Positions 51,711 through 61,044 are shown, numbered from the stretch's first letter. The stretch is 64,000 bases of DNA from Winogradskyella ouciana (GCF_009709615.1 NZ_WJYA01000004.1:248001-312000), one strand, 5' to 3'. Translations and numbers: made by a program. Notes: a model not told the origin generated them from the letters alone.

Positions 51711-54086
51711 ATGAAAAAAGATAAAGCCCCAGGCAAAAACCCTAACCCTTCTAATACTATTTTTAGTCAAAATAGTATATACTCAAAAATTTTTCATAAC
51801 AACCCAACACCTCATACCCTCGCAAAAAAGAGTGATAGAACCTTAGTTGATGTTAACGAAGCATGGGAAAAATTTACAGGCTATAAAAAAGAAGAGGTTT
51901 TAGGGCATACTGTTGAGAATTTAGAGCTTATTTGTTTAAGTGAGGCCAATTCTATTAGGGCGTTTTTAGCGGATCAGGAAATCCTCAAATCATACGAGCT
52001 AGAAGTGATTAAAAAAAATGGTGACACCACCTATGGATTGGCAACCTTTCAATTAGTCAATTTGGGAGGGGAAGATTTTGTGCAGTCCTCAATTTTAGAT
52101 ATTAGTGCACTAAAGCATACCGAGAACCAGCTTCAGGTGTCCAAAAACTTTTCTGAGTCTGTATTAGATAGTATGCATGAAGGCCTTATTGTATTAAATG
52201 CAGACCTCACTTGTATCCGCGTAAATAAGGCTTATCTTGATATGACTGGGTATAAAGAGTCTGAAATTGTGGGTACAAAACAGCCTTTTCCTCATTGGCC
52301 ACCTGAGCACTATAAAACCTTTAGAAAATACGTAAGTTTAGGTCTGCAAGGTGTTTTCAATAAAAGTCAACTCACATTTAAGAAGGCAAATGGTGACCGT
52401 TTTGAGGCAGCGGTAGCAAATGCAAAAATTACCAATAGCCAAGAAGAAACCATTGGTTATGTGTCAACTTTTGTAGATATATCAGAGCGGCTAAAATTTC
52501 AGAATGAGTTAAAGGATAAATCAGAGAGAGCTTTAAATAGAAAAAATGTCATTCTCAAACTGGTAAATCTAATAGGTGAAGATTTTGATAAGGTCTTAAA
52601 AAACATAATCTCAAGTGCCGCTCAAGCATTAGAAGTAAAACGAGTTAGTATTTGGAAATTTAATGAGGATGAGACCCAAATACACTGTCTAAGTGCTTAT
52701 CATTTACAAGGAGATGAATTTAAAAATAGTGAAGAGCTCGAAACAAAGAACTATCCTAACTATTTTAAAAAACTGTACGATAAAAAAATTGTAAAAATCA
52801 ATGATTGTGCAAATAGTGACTTTAATAATGATTACAAAAATAGTTACTTAGACAAATTTGGTATCACTTCCATGCTCGATGTTTTTGTTAAAGGCCTTAA
52901 GAAACCTTTTGGTGTACTCTGTTTTGAGCATTTAGATGACATAAGGGAGTGGACACCAGAAGAAGAACAATTTGCTACAACTGTTGCAGGTTTAGTGTCA
53001 TTGGCCATTGAGAATGCCGAAAGAACAAAAATTCAGAAAAAGCTAATTGAGACAAACAAAAAATTGTCTTTAGCGAATACTGATTTAAACCAGCTAAAAA
53101 AAGAACTGGAGCAACAAAACGTATATTTAAGAGAAGAAATAAACTTAGTCTTTAATTATGAAGAAATGGTCTATGGTAGTGCGGCCTTTAGCCAGGTGCT
53201 TACTGATGTAGAAAAAGTGGCTGAAACAGATGCTACGGTGCTGCTATTGGGTGAGTCTGGTACAGGGAAAGAGCTTATAGCCAGAGCAATCCATAACATT
53301 AGTGGTAGAAAATACAAACCAATTATTAAAGTTAATTGCGCTGCAATACCTAAAGAGTTAATTGAGAGTGAATTGTTTGGTCATAAAAAAGGATCGTTTA
53401 CGGGTGCATTAAATGATAAAGAAGGTAAATTTAAACTCGCAGACGGAGGTACATTGTTCTTAGATGAAATTGGGGAATTGCCTTTAGACATGCAGCCTAA
53501 ACTACTACGCGCAATACAAGAGCACGAAATAGAACCGATAGGTAGTTCTAAGGTACAAAAAGTAAACTTAAGAATAGTTGCAGCTACCAATAGAAATTTA
53601 GACAAGGAGGTTAAAAAGAAAAAATTTAGGGAAGACCTTTATTTTAGGCTCAATGTATTCCCAATAAATATACCACCGCTTAGACAAAGACCAGAAGATA
53701 TACCTATTTTAATAGAGCATTTTGTGGACAAGTTTTGTAAAAAATACAATAAGAAAATCAAGTACATTCCACAAGATACAAGACATGCCTTATACAACTA
53801 TGATTGGCCTGGTAATGTTAGAGAATTGGAAAACTTGGTGGAGCGCGCTGTTATATTGACTAATACAGAAACCCTGTTTGTACCAGGATTCAAGTCTTCA
53901 GAAAAACCTACTCCTATACATTCTGCAACACTTAGCTTGGACGACGTACAAAGAATGCATATAGTACAGACTTTAGAGCAGTGTAACTGGAAAATCGACG
54001 GATCCCAAGGCGCTGCTCAAATTTTAGACATTAAACCAAGCACATTAAGAGATAGAATGAAAAAGCTTGGAATTAAAAAACCGTAG
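51711..54086 (+). CDS. Sigma-54-dependent transcriptional activator with PAS-PAS-GAF sensor part
   Basis: A 791-residue cytosolic enhancer-binding protein. Two PAS domains (about 25-140 and 145-260), a GAF domain (about 285-435) and a coiled-coil linker lead to the AAA+ domain. Walker A GESGTGKE starts at residue 514, the sigma-54-contacting loop is GSFTGA (561-566, a known variant of GAFTGA), and Walker B is GGTLFLDEIGELP. A Fis-type HTH ends it (QIL-DIKPSTLRDRMKKLGI). It has no receiver domain, so PAS/GAF ligands should control it. I start at ATG 51711; a TTG 9 bp upstream adds three codons. Two palindrome-like sites and a sigma-54 promoter follow immediately. Confidence 0.93.
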   Translation: MKKDKAPGKNPNPSNTIFSQNSIYSKIFHNNPTPHTLAKKSDRTLVDVNEAWEKFTGYKKEEVLGHTVENLELICLSEANSIRAFLADQEILKSYELEVIKKNGDTTYGLATFQLVNLGGEDFVQSSILDISALKHTENQLQVSKNFSESVLDSMHEGLIVLNADLTCIRVNKAYLDMTGYKESEIVGTKQPFPHWPPEHYKTFRKYVSLGLQGVFNKSQLTFKKANGDRFEAAVANAKITNSQEETIGYVSTFVDISERLKFQNELKDKSERALNRKNVILKLVNLIGEDFDKVLKNIISSAAQALEVKRVSIWKFNEDETQIHCLSAYHLQGDEFKNSEELETKNYPNYFKKLYDKKIVKINDCANSDFNNDYKNSYLDKFGITSMLDVFVKGLKKPFGVLCFEHLDDIREWTPEEEQFATTVAGLVSLAIENAERTKIQKKLIETNKKLSLANTDLNQLKKELEQQNVYLREEINLVFNYEEMVYGSAAFSQVLTDVEKVAETDATVLLLGESGTGKELIARAIHNISGRKYKPIIKVNCAAIPKELIESELFGHKKGSFTGALNDKEGKFKLADGGTLFLDEIGELPLDMQPKLLRAIQEHEIEPIGSSKVQKVNLRIVAATNRNLDKEVKKKKFREDLYFRLNVFPINIPPLRQRPEDIPILIEHFVDKFCKKYNKKIKYIPQDTRHALYNYDWPGNVRELENLVERAVILTNTETLFVPGFKSSEKPTPIHSATLSLDDVQRMHIVQTLEQCNWKIDGSQGAAQILDIKPSTLRDRMKKLGIKKP

Positions 54087-54142
54087 TCACGGTATTCCGC
54101 GGATTGCGTTTTCCGTAAAGTAGTCCCACGGTATATCGTGGG
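54087..54142. promoter_or_regulatory. Two tandem sites, probable upstream activating sequences
   Basis: Site 1 (54088-54104) CACGGTATTCCGCGGAT and site 2 (54127-54143) CACGGTATATCGTGGGT align at 13 or more of 17 bases and are 39 bp apart, close to whole helical turns. Site 2 with its left flank is a perfect inverted repeat, CCCACG-GTATAT-CGTGGG (54125-54142). They lie 80-130 bp before the sigma-54 promoter, a usual enhancer distance. Confidence 0.6.
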
Positions 54143-54219
54143 TAGGTTAATTTGCAGGAAAATATTTAAATCTTTTCAAATCAACAATTTAGAACTTTAT
54201 TGTGCTTAAATTTTGTATT

Positions 54220-54235
54220 TGGCACGTCTTTGGCA
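54220..54235 (+). promoter_or_regulatory. Sigma-54 (-24/-12) promoter
   Basis: TGGCAC-GTCTT-TGGCA matches TGGCAC-N5-TTGCA except for one base, with GG (54221-54222) and GC (54233-54234) at the required spacing. Transcription would start near 54246, 17 bp before the ATG of the STAS-like gene. The adjacent enhancer-binding protein is the obvious activator. Confidence 0.8.
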
Positions 54236-54262
54236 ATATATAAAGCGAGTTTAAAAAATTAT

Positions 54263-54700
54263 ATGCCAATTACATTATCATATGACTTTAATATAGTTAG
54301 ATTTTGGACAGAAAGTAATATACTTTTCTGTCAGTTTTTAAATACTGATCTCAATTACAAGTTAACGGATAGAGATATGGAGCGTTTTTTAAAAGCAATT
54401 GAAGATTTAACTAAGGAAAAGTGTATGCCATTAGTGGTAGATCTGAGAAATGTGGTTTGTAATTTTACTGTAGAGGCTTTTAAATTATTGGCAATAAATG
54501 AAAGTTTTTGCCAACGCATAACTTTTGAAGCCTTTGTTACAAACTCAATAAAAGGAAAACTCTTGGTTCTCGCTTATAAAAGAATCTTTGAGCCTAAAAA
54601 ACCTTTTAAAATATTTGATGACGTAGAAAAAGCCGTACAATATTATACGGAAGAAAAAAAGAATGTATGCAAGCCCCAAAACTTGAAAAGTTCAACCTAA
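54263..54700 (+). CDS. Small STAS-like protein (function unknown)
   Basis: A 145-residue cytosolic protein. Alternating hydrophobic strands and helices (ILFCQFLNTDLNYKLTD, CMPLVVDLRNVVCNFT, KLLVLAYKRIFEPKKPFKIFDDVEKAV) look like the STAS/SpoIIAA fold, with VVDLRNV in the place of the conserved loop. No phosphorylatable Ser is obvious. I choose ATG 54263: an earlier start at 54200 would put the sigma-54 promoter inside the gene. It overlaps the kinase gene by 34 bp, so translation is coupled. A partner-switch or scaffold role is inference. Confidence 0.7.
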   Translation: MPITLSYDFNIVRFWTESNILFCQFLNTDLNYKLTDRDMERFLKAIEDLTKEKCMPLVVDLRNVVCNFTVEAFKLLAINESFCQRITFEAFVTNSIKGKLLVLAYKRIFEPKKPFKIFDDVEKAVQYYTEEKKNVCKPQNLKSST

Positions 54701-56526
54701 AAGGACAAAACGCTAATATTTTAAATACTCTAGATGACCACCTCATAATATCTGTAAACGATAAATTTGGTCGAGTTATTTATGTCAATGATAACTTTTG
54801 TGATCTTGTTGGCGCATCTAGAAATCTTATCCTCGGAGAGGAAAATGAAATTTTAAAATCGCATTTACACACCAATAAAGTATACAAAAACTTGTGGAAA
54901 ACCTTAAAAAAGGGTGACGTATGGAAAGGTGTACTGTTTCATAAAATTTCAGAATCTAGACACTATTGGTTGCAAACCACAGTATATCCAATAAAAGATA
55001 AAAAAGATTGTATTACTAAATATCTTTCCGTCTATAATGATATTACCGATTATTACCAAAATCAAAACATAGATACTACTGTTGCGCTAGGAGAAAAAGT
55101 TGAGTTTAAAAATTTAGAGAAAGTTATCCTTTCTGTTAATAAAAGAGCTAAAATAATTAGGGCACAGAGCACATCTTTAAATAAGGACTACGACGAACTG
55201 GTTGGGTCTTATATCTACGATTTTATTGATATAGCTTATCACGATGCCATAAAATCTAAAATCGCTGAGGTGTTTAATGAGAAAAAATCTAGTGATTTTC
55301 AATTTGCTAGATGCCAAGACAGCTATAATAAAGAACTTTATTTATCAGACGTACAGCCTATTTTAGATAAATACGATGAGGTGTCTTATGCTAAAATCAC
55401 TACTGAGCTTAAAACTAAGAATGTAAATATTTTAAGAGAGCTAAACGATATCCAAACCAAGTATAAAAATATCCTAAAGTCACATAACTTAGGAATCGTT
55501 GTTGTAACAGATAGTAATGGTATTATAAAAGAATGGAACAAAGGCGCTGAAGTTGCATTTGGCTATAAAGAAGATGAAGTTATAGGAAGATGCTTTTCTA
55601 TGCTCATTTCCAAACCGCAGATAGAGACAGGTGTAAGAGAGTTGCTTAAGATTAAAAATGACGTAGGTAATGTTAGAGAAGGCGATACTTTAGAAATGAA
55701 TGCGCTTAAAAAAGATGGGAGAGCGTTTCCTGTAGAATTTGCTGTAAACGGATGGTTCTGCGGAAAGGAGCATTTCTTATCAGTATTTATGATAGACGTC
55801 ACCGAACGAAAAAGCCTTGAAAATCGCCTACGACAAAAAACCAGGGATCTTGAGCTTTTTTTATATAGATCTGCACACGATCTCAAAGCACCATTAACCT
55901 CGGCAGAAGGTTTGTTAGCATTAATAAAAGAGGAAAATATTGATAGTAGCACTGCAGAATTAGTAGATTTATTAAGCATGAGTCTTCAAAAAGGAAAATT
56001 ACTTTTTGATAATCTTGCATTTGCCTCATCGATATCACAGAAGAAATTAGACGTAAGTGCCATCAACTTTAAGAAAGAAATTGAAAAATCTATTGAATCA
56101 CTTAGCGGGCTTGATGGTTTTGATGAAATTGGTTTCAAAATAAATGTAAAGCAAACCAAACGCTTTTATTCGAGTAAAGAGCTGCTAAACTCTGTATTTC
56201 AAAATTTAATTCAGAATGCCATCAATTATAAAAAAACTTTGTCTGCAAATTATAAACCCCTTATTAAAATAAATGTAGAACAACACGCAAACACTATAGA
56301 TATAGTCATCTCAGATAATGGGCTGGGTATACGAAAAGAGAACCAAGATAAAGTGTTTGACCTTTATTATAGAGTTAGCAACGAAGGTGTACAAGGTACT
56401 GGCTTAGGTCTTTACATAGTTAAATGTATCATAGAAGATCTAAACGGAACCATAAGTTTAGATAGTAATGTTGCCAATGGCACAACTTTTAAAATAACAA
56501 TCCCCAATTTACCTAAAAAAAAGTAG
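54667..56526 (+). CDS. Soluble multi-PAS sensor histidine kinase
   Basis: A 619-residue kinase without signal peptide or membrane helix. A PAS domain with PAC (about 20-130, VIYVNDNFCDLVGASRNLILG), a second PAS-like region (about 140-245) and a third PAS (about 265-385, IIKEWNKGAEVAFGYKEDEVIG) precede HisKA with SAHDLKAPL (His404) and HATPase_c (N-box LIQNAINYK, GTGLGLYIVK). The RR gene follows 1 bp after the stop. The whole run is behind the sigma-54 promoter. The stimulus is presumably cytosolic, such as redox or a small ligand. Confidence 0.92.
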   Translation: MQAPKLEKFNLKGQNANILNTLDDHLIISVNDKFGRVIYVNDNFCDLVGASRNLILGEENEILKSHLHTNKVYKNLWKTLKKGDVWKGVLFHKISESRHYWLQTTVYPIKDKKDCITKYLSVYNDITDYYQNQNIDTTVALGEKVEFKNLEKVILSVNKRAKIIRAQSTSLNKDYDELVGSYIYDFIDIAYHDAIKSKIAEVFNEKKSSDFQFARCQDSYNKELYLSDVQPILDKYDEVSYAKITTELKTKNVNILRELNDIQTKYKNILKSHNLGIVVVTDSNGIIKEWNKGAEVAFGYKEDEVIGRCFSMLISKPQIETGVRELLKIKNDVGNVREGDTLEMNALKKDGRAFPVEFAVNGWFCGKEHFLSVFMIDVTERKSLENRLRQKTRDLELFLYRSAHDLKAPLTSAEGLLALIKEENIDSSTAELVDLLSMSLQKGKLLFDNLAFASSISQKKLDVSAINFKKEIEKSIESLSGLDGFDEIGFKINVKQTKRFYSSKELLNSVFQNLIQNAINYKKTLSANYKPLIKINVEQHANTIDIVISDNGLGIRKENQDKVFDLYYRVSNEGVQGTGLGLYIVKCIIEDLNGTISLDSNVANGTTFKITIPNLPKKK

Positions 56527-56527
56527 T

Positions 56528-56974
56528 ATGATTTCTAATATAATGCTTATAGACGATAACAAAATAGATTTGTTTATATGTAAAAAAATAATTGAGAAGT
56601 ATGATCCGGAGATTAAAACCAGAAATTTTACTAATGGAATTTCAGCGCTCAATTATTTAAAGCTATGTCGTTTAAGCAGCAAGTCCAAAACCTTGCTGCC
56701 TCCAGATCTGATATTGCTCGATATTAATATGCCTCAAATGAACGGCTTTCAGTTTATAGAGGAGTTAAAGAAACAAGAACTAAATCTTGCTCAATTGCCT
56801 AAAATCTATATGCTCTCATCGTCACTATACCCTGAGGATATCCTAAATGCAGACAACAATCCTTATTGTTCGGGATATTTAAATAAACCGCTCACTGTTG
56901 AAGGTTTTTCTAGTATTTGCAACACGGCCTCAAATAGCAAGAGATTTAGAGGTTCTTATCTGAAATTAATCTAA
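56528..56974 (+). CDS. Single-domain response regulator
   Basis: A 148-residue receiver domain without an output domain. Acidic pair D9-D10 (MLIDDNKID), phosphoacceptor D65 (LILLDINMP), switch residue region YMLSSSLYP and K120 (GYLNKPL). It probably takes the phosphate from the kinase encoded 1 bp upstream and acts by protein contact, as CheY- or Rcp1-like proteins do. The next gene, for an exported protein, starts 22 bp later. Confidence 0.9.
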   Translation: MISNIMLIDDNKIDLFICKKIIEKYDPEIKTRNFTNGISALNYLKLCRLSSKSKTLLPPDLILLDINMPQMNGFQFIEELKKQELNLAQLPKIYMLSSSLYPEDILNADNNPYCSGYLNKPLTVEGFSSICNTASNSKRFRGSYLKLI

Positions 56975-56996
56975 AATAACCTAACCCAAATGTACT

Positions 56997-58949
56997 ATGA
57001 AAACACACTACTATCTAATCACCACAATCTTAACGGTTTGTGTAACGTCCTTAAATGCCCAAATCAGTAATCATGGCGACTTAAAAATCGTTAGTGGTAC
57101 CGACGTTAAGTTTACAGACGAGTATGTAAACAATGGCAACCATAACTCTGATGGCAATTTGCAATTAAACAACAATTTTATTAATAATGGTAGTACAGTC
57201 GCAAATTCCGGAACAACATTTTTTAAAAGTGCTACCAACAATTTAATTCAAATTTCAGGCACTGCTGATACGGTTAATTTTTACAATTTAGAGCTAGATG
57301 TAACAGCGGCAAATACTAAAGGTGTCCGGGTAGAGGACAACAGGGTTCTTAACCTGCAAAATTCACTGTACTTAAAAAATGGAGATTTGAGGTTGATGGG
57401 CGAGTCACAACTTATACAAATGCATTCTGGTTCAAACACAAATACATTTGGTGCTGGAAAATTGCTAAAGGATCAGCAAGGTGAGAGCTCGGTTTATAAA
57501 TATAATTATTGGTCTTCACCAGTAAACCGAAGCGCTGTTTTTTCAATAGCCAGTTGTTTGTTTGATGGTTCTGACGCTGACTTAAACCCTTTTAGCCCAC
57601 AGGCTATTAATTTAAATAACGGTGCGCCTTATAACGGTCTCCCTTCTGTAACTGATGTGAGCGGAAATGTCACTAATGCGCTTACCATAAATAAATATTG
57701 GCTATATACCTATATGTTTGGCAATGGCTCTTATGCAGATTGGTTGCATATAGATGAAAACACAACGTTAAATCCCGGGCAAGGATACACCATGAAAGGC
57801 ACAGGTACATCATCTTCGTATCAAAATTATGTGTTTTATGGTGAACCCAATAACGGTGATTATACTTTTACCATAAATTCTGGTGAGCATGCCCTTTTAG
57901 GCAATCCGTATCCATCCGCTTTGGATGCAGATCAATTTTTAACCGACAACGCTAGCGTTGTTGATGCGCTATATTTTTGGGTTGATGGAGGCTCTACGTC
58001 TCATTATTTAACAGATTATCTGGGCGGTTATGGTGTAAAGAACCTAACAGGTGGAACACCACCTTCAGTAGCATCACCATTAATCTACGGAATAGGAACT
58101 TCTGGCTCAGTGACCTCGCCAACACAATATGTTTCTGTAGGTCAAGGATTTTTTGTACAGGCGTCTTCCAATGGTACAATTCAATTCAATAATGCACAAC
58201 GGGCGTATAAAACAGAGTCTTCAACGGAAACTACTTTCTATCGATTAAATAGCAACGCTAATGACTTAAATAAATACATAAGAATAGGTTACGAAAATCC
58301 TGGAGGGTTTCATAGACAGTTGCTGCTAGGGTTCTTACCCAATTCTGGAGCAAATCTCGATTATAACATGGGCTACGATGCCAAAATGTTTGATCTAAGG
58401 GATAATGATGCTTATTTCATTATTGAAGACAATGATGATCTACAATATGTAATACAAGGTGTTGGAGAATTTGCTACGCAAATGGAGTTTCCGCTAGGGA
58501 TAAAAATTTCAGAACTGGGTAATCATAAAATCACTATAGATGCTCTGGAGAATTTCAACCATTCGGTTTATCTACGAGATACCTATACCAATACGGAAAT
58601 TGACTTAACAGCGTCTGACTATGAATTTAGTTTGCCAATAGGTGTTTACAACAACAGGTTTGTTATAGCCTTTGAAGCTCTAAATGATCTTCATATTGAC
58701 GATAATAGCCTAAAGATGTTACAGGTGTTTTATAACGGTTCAGAGTCTATAGTGGTTAAGAACGACAAAAATATTCACATAGACCGTATTGAAATCTACA
58801 ACACATTAGGTCAATTAGTTTTAGAAAAACAAGATAATCTAAATAACAATAGCACTATTACCATACCATTTGCTCATCCAAACGGAATCTATATAGTGGA
58901 CGTAAAAAGTGACAACACCCAAAAATCTACTAAAATCTTAAAATATTAA
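56997..58949 (+). CDS. Large secreted protein with T9SS sorting signal
   Basis: A 650-residue exported protein. Signal peptide (to about residue 21, SLNAQ), an Asn-rich beta-helix-like part (NNGNHNSDGNLQLNNNF, about 35-150), a central domain (YWSSPVNRSAVFSI ... LLGNPYPSALDADQF) shared by many flavobacterial surface proteins, and a T9SS type A domain (VVKNDKNIHIDRIEIYNTL ... GIYIVDVKSDN ... KSTKILKY). It lies 22 bp after the response regulator in the sigma-54 run and is co-transcribed with the next gene (2-bp gap). Surface display is inferred; the ligand is unknown. Confidence 0.85.
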   Translation: MKTHYYLITTILTVCVTSLNAQISNHGDLKIVSGTDVKFTDEYVNNGNHNSDGNLQLNNNFINNGSTVANSGTTFFKSATNNLIQISGTADTVNFYNLELDVTAANTKGVRVEDNRVLNLQNSLYLKNGDLRLMGESQLIQMHSGSNTNTFGAGKLLKDQQGESSVYKYNYWSSPVNRSAVFSIASCLFDGSDADLNPFSPQAINLNNGAPYNGLPSVTDVSGNVTNALTINKYWLYTYMFGNGSYADWLHIDENTTLNPGQGYTMKGTGTSSSYQNYVFYGEPNNGDYTFTINSGEHALLGNPYPSALDADQFLTDNASVVDALYFWVDGGSTSHYLTDYLGGYGVKNLTGGTPPSVASPLIYGIGTSGSVTSPTQYVSVGQGFFVQASSNGTIQFNNAQRAYKTESSTETTFYRLNSNANDLNKYIRIGYENPGGFHRQLLLGFLPNSGANLDYNMGYDAKMFDLRDNDAYFIIEDNDDLQYVIQGVGEFATQMEFPLGIKISELGNHKITIDALENFNHSVYLRDTYTNTEIDLTASDYEFSLPIGVYNNRFVIAFEALNDLHIDDNSLKMLQVFYNGSESIVVKNDKNIHIDRIEIYNTLGQLVLEKQDNLNNNSTITIPFAHPNGIYIVDVKSDNTQKSTKILKY

Positions 58950-58951
58950 TT

Positions 58952-60412
58952 ATGAAAAATCTTAACCAAACTTTAATCTTTATTAAATGCCTTGTCGCCT
59001 TATTCATTAGCATTAATAGCTTTGCCCAAGTGGGTATAGGCACACTCACTCCAGATGAATCTTCCATGCTAGATGTGAGCTCTACCTCAAAAGGAATGTT
59101 GGCACCAAGAATGACTAGTGTCCAAAGAATTGCCATATCAAACCCTGCTAACGGACTACTGGTATACGACACTACAGAAAATTCGTTTTACTATTATAGC
59201 TCTAGCCAGTGGGTAAATCTCAAATCTAAAACGCGAGACAATTACAAATTAATAAAATCGGTTGCTGACTTAAGTGAGGAACTAACAGCAGGAGGTGGCT
59301 CAAAATACCTACTCTCAGAAAACACTTTTTATGAAATCAATGGTACAATAAATTTGGCCTATCCTATAGATATTAATAACGCTTTTATATCTGGAAGGGA
59401 TACCTACGAAGATGTTTTGTTAAAAACCGGAGGTACAATGTTTGTTAGTACAAAAGGCGGTCTTATTAAAAATACAACCCTAGTTGCTGCTGGTGGTACT
59501 GTATTTAATCTCTCGGGCACAACTACCGATAATCTTATAATAAGGGATGCTGTTATTGCTAATTCTAATGCGGTAGGTACTATATCTGGCTTTCAATTGG
59601 TATTTATGAGCATTGTGCAATTTGCTGGTAATTCAGGTGGTATTACTTATACGGATATCGATGATCTTTTAATAAGTAATACAGCGTGGCAATCTACTAA
59701 TTCTGGCGTTTTTGAAACTTATTCTGGGACTTTTGCTTTTATTCAAAAACAAGGTGGCTACATGTTAATTGATGGCACTGATGTTGGTATAGATGTTAGC
59801 AGTAACCCAACAGTTAACAATGCTGTATTAACAGGAGTCAGTTTCTCTGGCACAAGTAGTCAGTACATAGATGGCTATAGTGTAGGGTCATATTCTGGAT
59901 ATAATTTTGATAATTCTTGGACGGTTAATTGTCCTGGTATACCAGTAGAATCTGATGAGGTAAGTAGTGGTAATATTTATTATGACGGAACTATAACCAC
60001 TGGATTTGTTCAATCGACTACTGACAACAACCCATTTAACCTTAGGGGTAATGGAAATAGTAATAGTACAACATTGGTTAATGAATTACGGACCATGTCT
60101 ACCCAAGACAATAGAATTACCTACACTGGTGATAAAACAAGGACATTTCAGCTTAGTGCTGCGCTGTCCATTAGAGGCAACTCGGGTGTAGGAGATTATT
60201 ATGCCTTTTTTATAAGAAAAAATGGTACAACAACACTTACTGAAACAAATACCTTAATGAGAGTAAATAATACTTCAGATATATCAAGTAACGCTATTTC
60301 TGGTACTGTAGAACTTGCTCCCAATGATTATATTGAAATCTGGGGACAAAGATTAACAGGTTCTGGAACAACCTCAATTACTGTTTTTTCATTAAACTTA
60401 AGTATAAATTAG
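58952..60412 (+). CDS. Secreted protein with C-terminal jelly-roll-like domain
   Basis: A 486-residue exported protein. The signal peptide ends near residue 26 (NSFAQ). VGIGTLTPDESSMLDVSSTSKGM and NGLLVYDTTENSFYYYSSSQWV are the standard opening of flavobacterial tail-fibre-like proteins. A right-handed-helix-like middle (about 100-330) and a C-terminal jelly-roll (ALSIRGNSGVGDYYAFFIRKNG ... PNDYIEIWGQRLTG, about 385-486, similar in pattern to C1q/TNF-like fibre heads) follow. No T9SS domain is present; export partner unknown. It is 2 bp from the T9SS gene and ends the sigma-54 run before a strong terminator. Confidence 0.78.
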   Translation: MKNLNQTLIFIKCLVALFISINSFAQVGIGTLTPDESSMLDVSSTSKGMLAPRMTSVQRIAISNPANGLLVYDTTENSFYYYSSSQWVNLKSKTRDNYKLIKSVADLSEELTAGGGSKYLLSENTFYEINGTINLAYPIDINNAFISGRDTYEDVLLKTGGTMFVSTKGGLIKNTTLVAAGGTVFNLSGTTTDNLIIRDAVIANSNAVGTISGFQLVFMSIVQFAGNSGGITYTDIDDLLISNTAWQSTNSGVFETYSGTFAFIQKQGGYMLIDGTDVGIDVSSNPTVNNAVLTGVSFSGTSSQYIDGYSVGSYSGYNFDNSWTVNCPGIPVESDEVSSGNIYYDGTITTGFVQSTTDNNPFNLRGNGNSNSTTLVNELRTMSTQDNRITYTGDKTRTFQLSAALSIRGNSGVGDYYAFFIRKNGTTTLTETNTLMRVNNTSDISSNAISGTVELAPNDYIEIWGQRLTGSGTTSITVFSLNLSIN

Positions 60413-60486
60413 AACGAATTATAACTCATCAAAACCCTTAACAGAATAATTGTGCATAACAATTTGTTTTTTTAGTGTTAGTTATG

Positions 60487-60516
60487 AAGCCCCAATTGAG
60501 TTGGGGCTTTGTTTTT
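60487..60516 (+). terminator. Terminator of the sigma-54 operon
   Basis: Stem AAGCCCCAA/TTGGGGCTT with a TTGAG loop and a T-rich tail. The gap 60413-60817 further holds a 17-bp palindrome (60757) and no gene. Confidence 0.85.
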
Positions 60517-60756
60517 ATAGTAATAAAAGTAATAAATTTAGTATTTAATCGATAAAAAAATACATTTTATCGATGATTTAGTTGTTAATCTTTCAAATAA
60601 TTATATATTCGTTCTCCCTCGTTAAAGTTGTTTCAGCTTTAATTTAATCCATTTTACTTATAGACTTTCTGTTTAGAAAACATCCCTCGTTTTTATTTTA
60701 GTACAATTTTAGGCTTAAACCTAAAGAATAGTTAATTATCCATTCCCTCCCTCAAT

Positions 60757-60773
60757 GTAACGACAGTCGTTAC
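60757..60773. promoter_or_regulatory. Perfect 17-bp palindrome upstream of the small exported peptide
   Basis: GTAACGAC-A-GTCGTTAC, 44 bp before the ATG at 60818. An 8-bp arm palindrome with a single central base looks like a dimeric-repressor operator. No second copy was found in the window. It is preceded by CCCTCCCTC. Confidence 0.55.
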
Positions 60774-60817
60774 GCAATTTTAATATTGACTATTTAATAA
60801 ACCCTAAATTGATACTT

Positions 60818-60991
60818 ATGAAAACCCTAAAAATTACTTTAGCCTTAGTTGCAATTGCTATGTTAACTGTGTCTGGTGTACAATCAGATCAAAATGACTA
60901 TGTAGATGCTAAGACCATAAAGCAAGAAACTAAAATTAACTTGATCGCTCATGGTAAAGTAAAAAAATTAAAAATGCCTAGTCAAGGATAA
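60818..60991 (+). CDS. Small exported peptide
   Basis: A 57-residue product. The signal peptide (MKTLKITLALVAIAMLTVSG, cleavage near GVQS) is followed by about 35 residues rich in Lys and Gln with no cysteine (NDYVDAKTIKQETKINLIAH, GKVKKLKMPSQG). ATG 60818 is preferred to the TTG at 60809. It has its own upstream palindrome and terminator, and stands right before a TPR histidine kinase gene. It may be a secreted signal, a stress peptide or a structural peptide; none is shown. Confidence 0.65.
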   Translation: MKTLKITLALVAIAMLTVSGVQSDQNDYVDAKTIKQETKINLIAHGKVKKLKMPSQG

Positions 60992-61014
60992 TATTTTAAG
61001 TTTTAAAATGATAC

Positions 61015-61044
61015 AAGCCCATAGCAATTTGTTATGGGCTTTTT
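61015..61044 (+). terminator. Terminator after the small exported peptide
   Basis: Stem AAGCCCATA/TATGGGCTT with a 9-nt loop and a T-rich tail. Confidence 0.85.
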
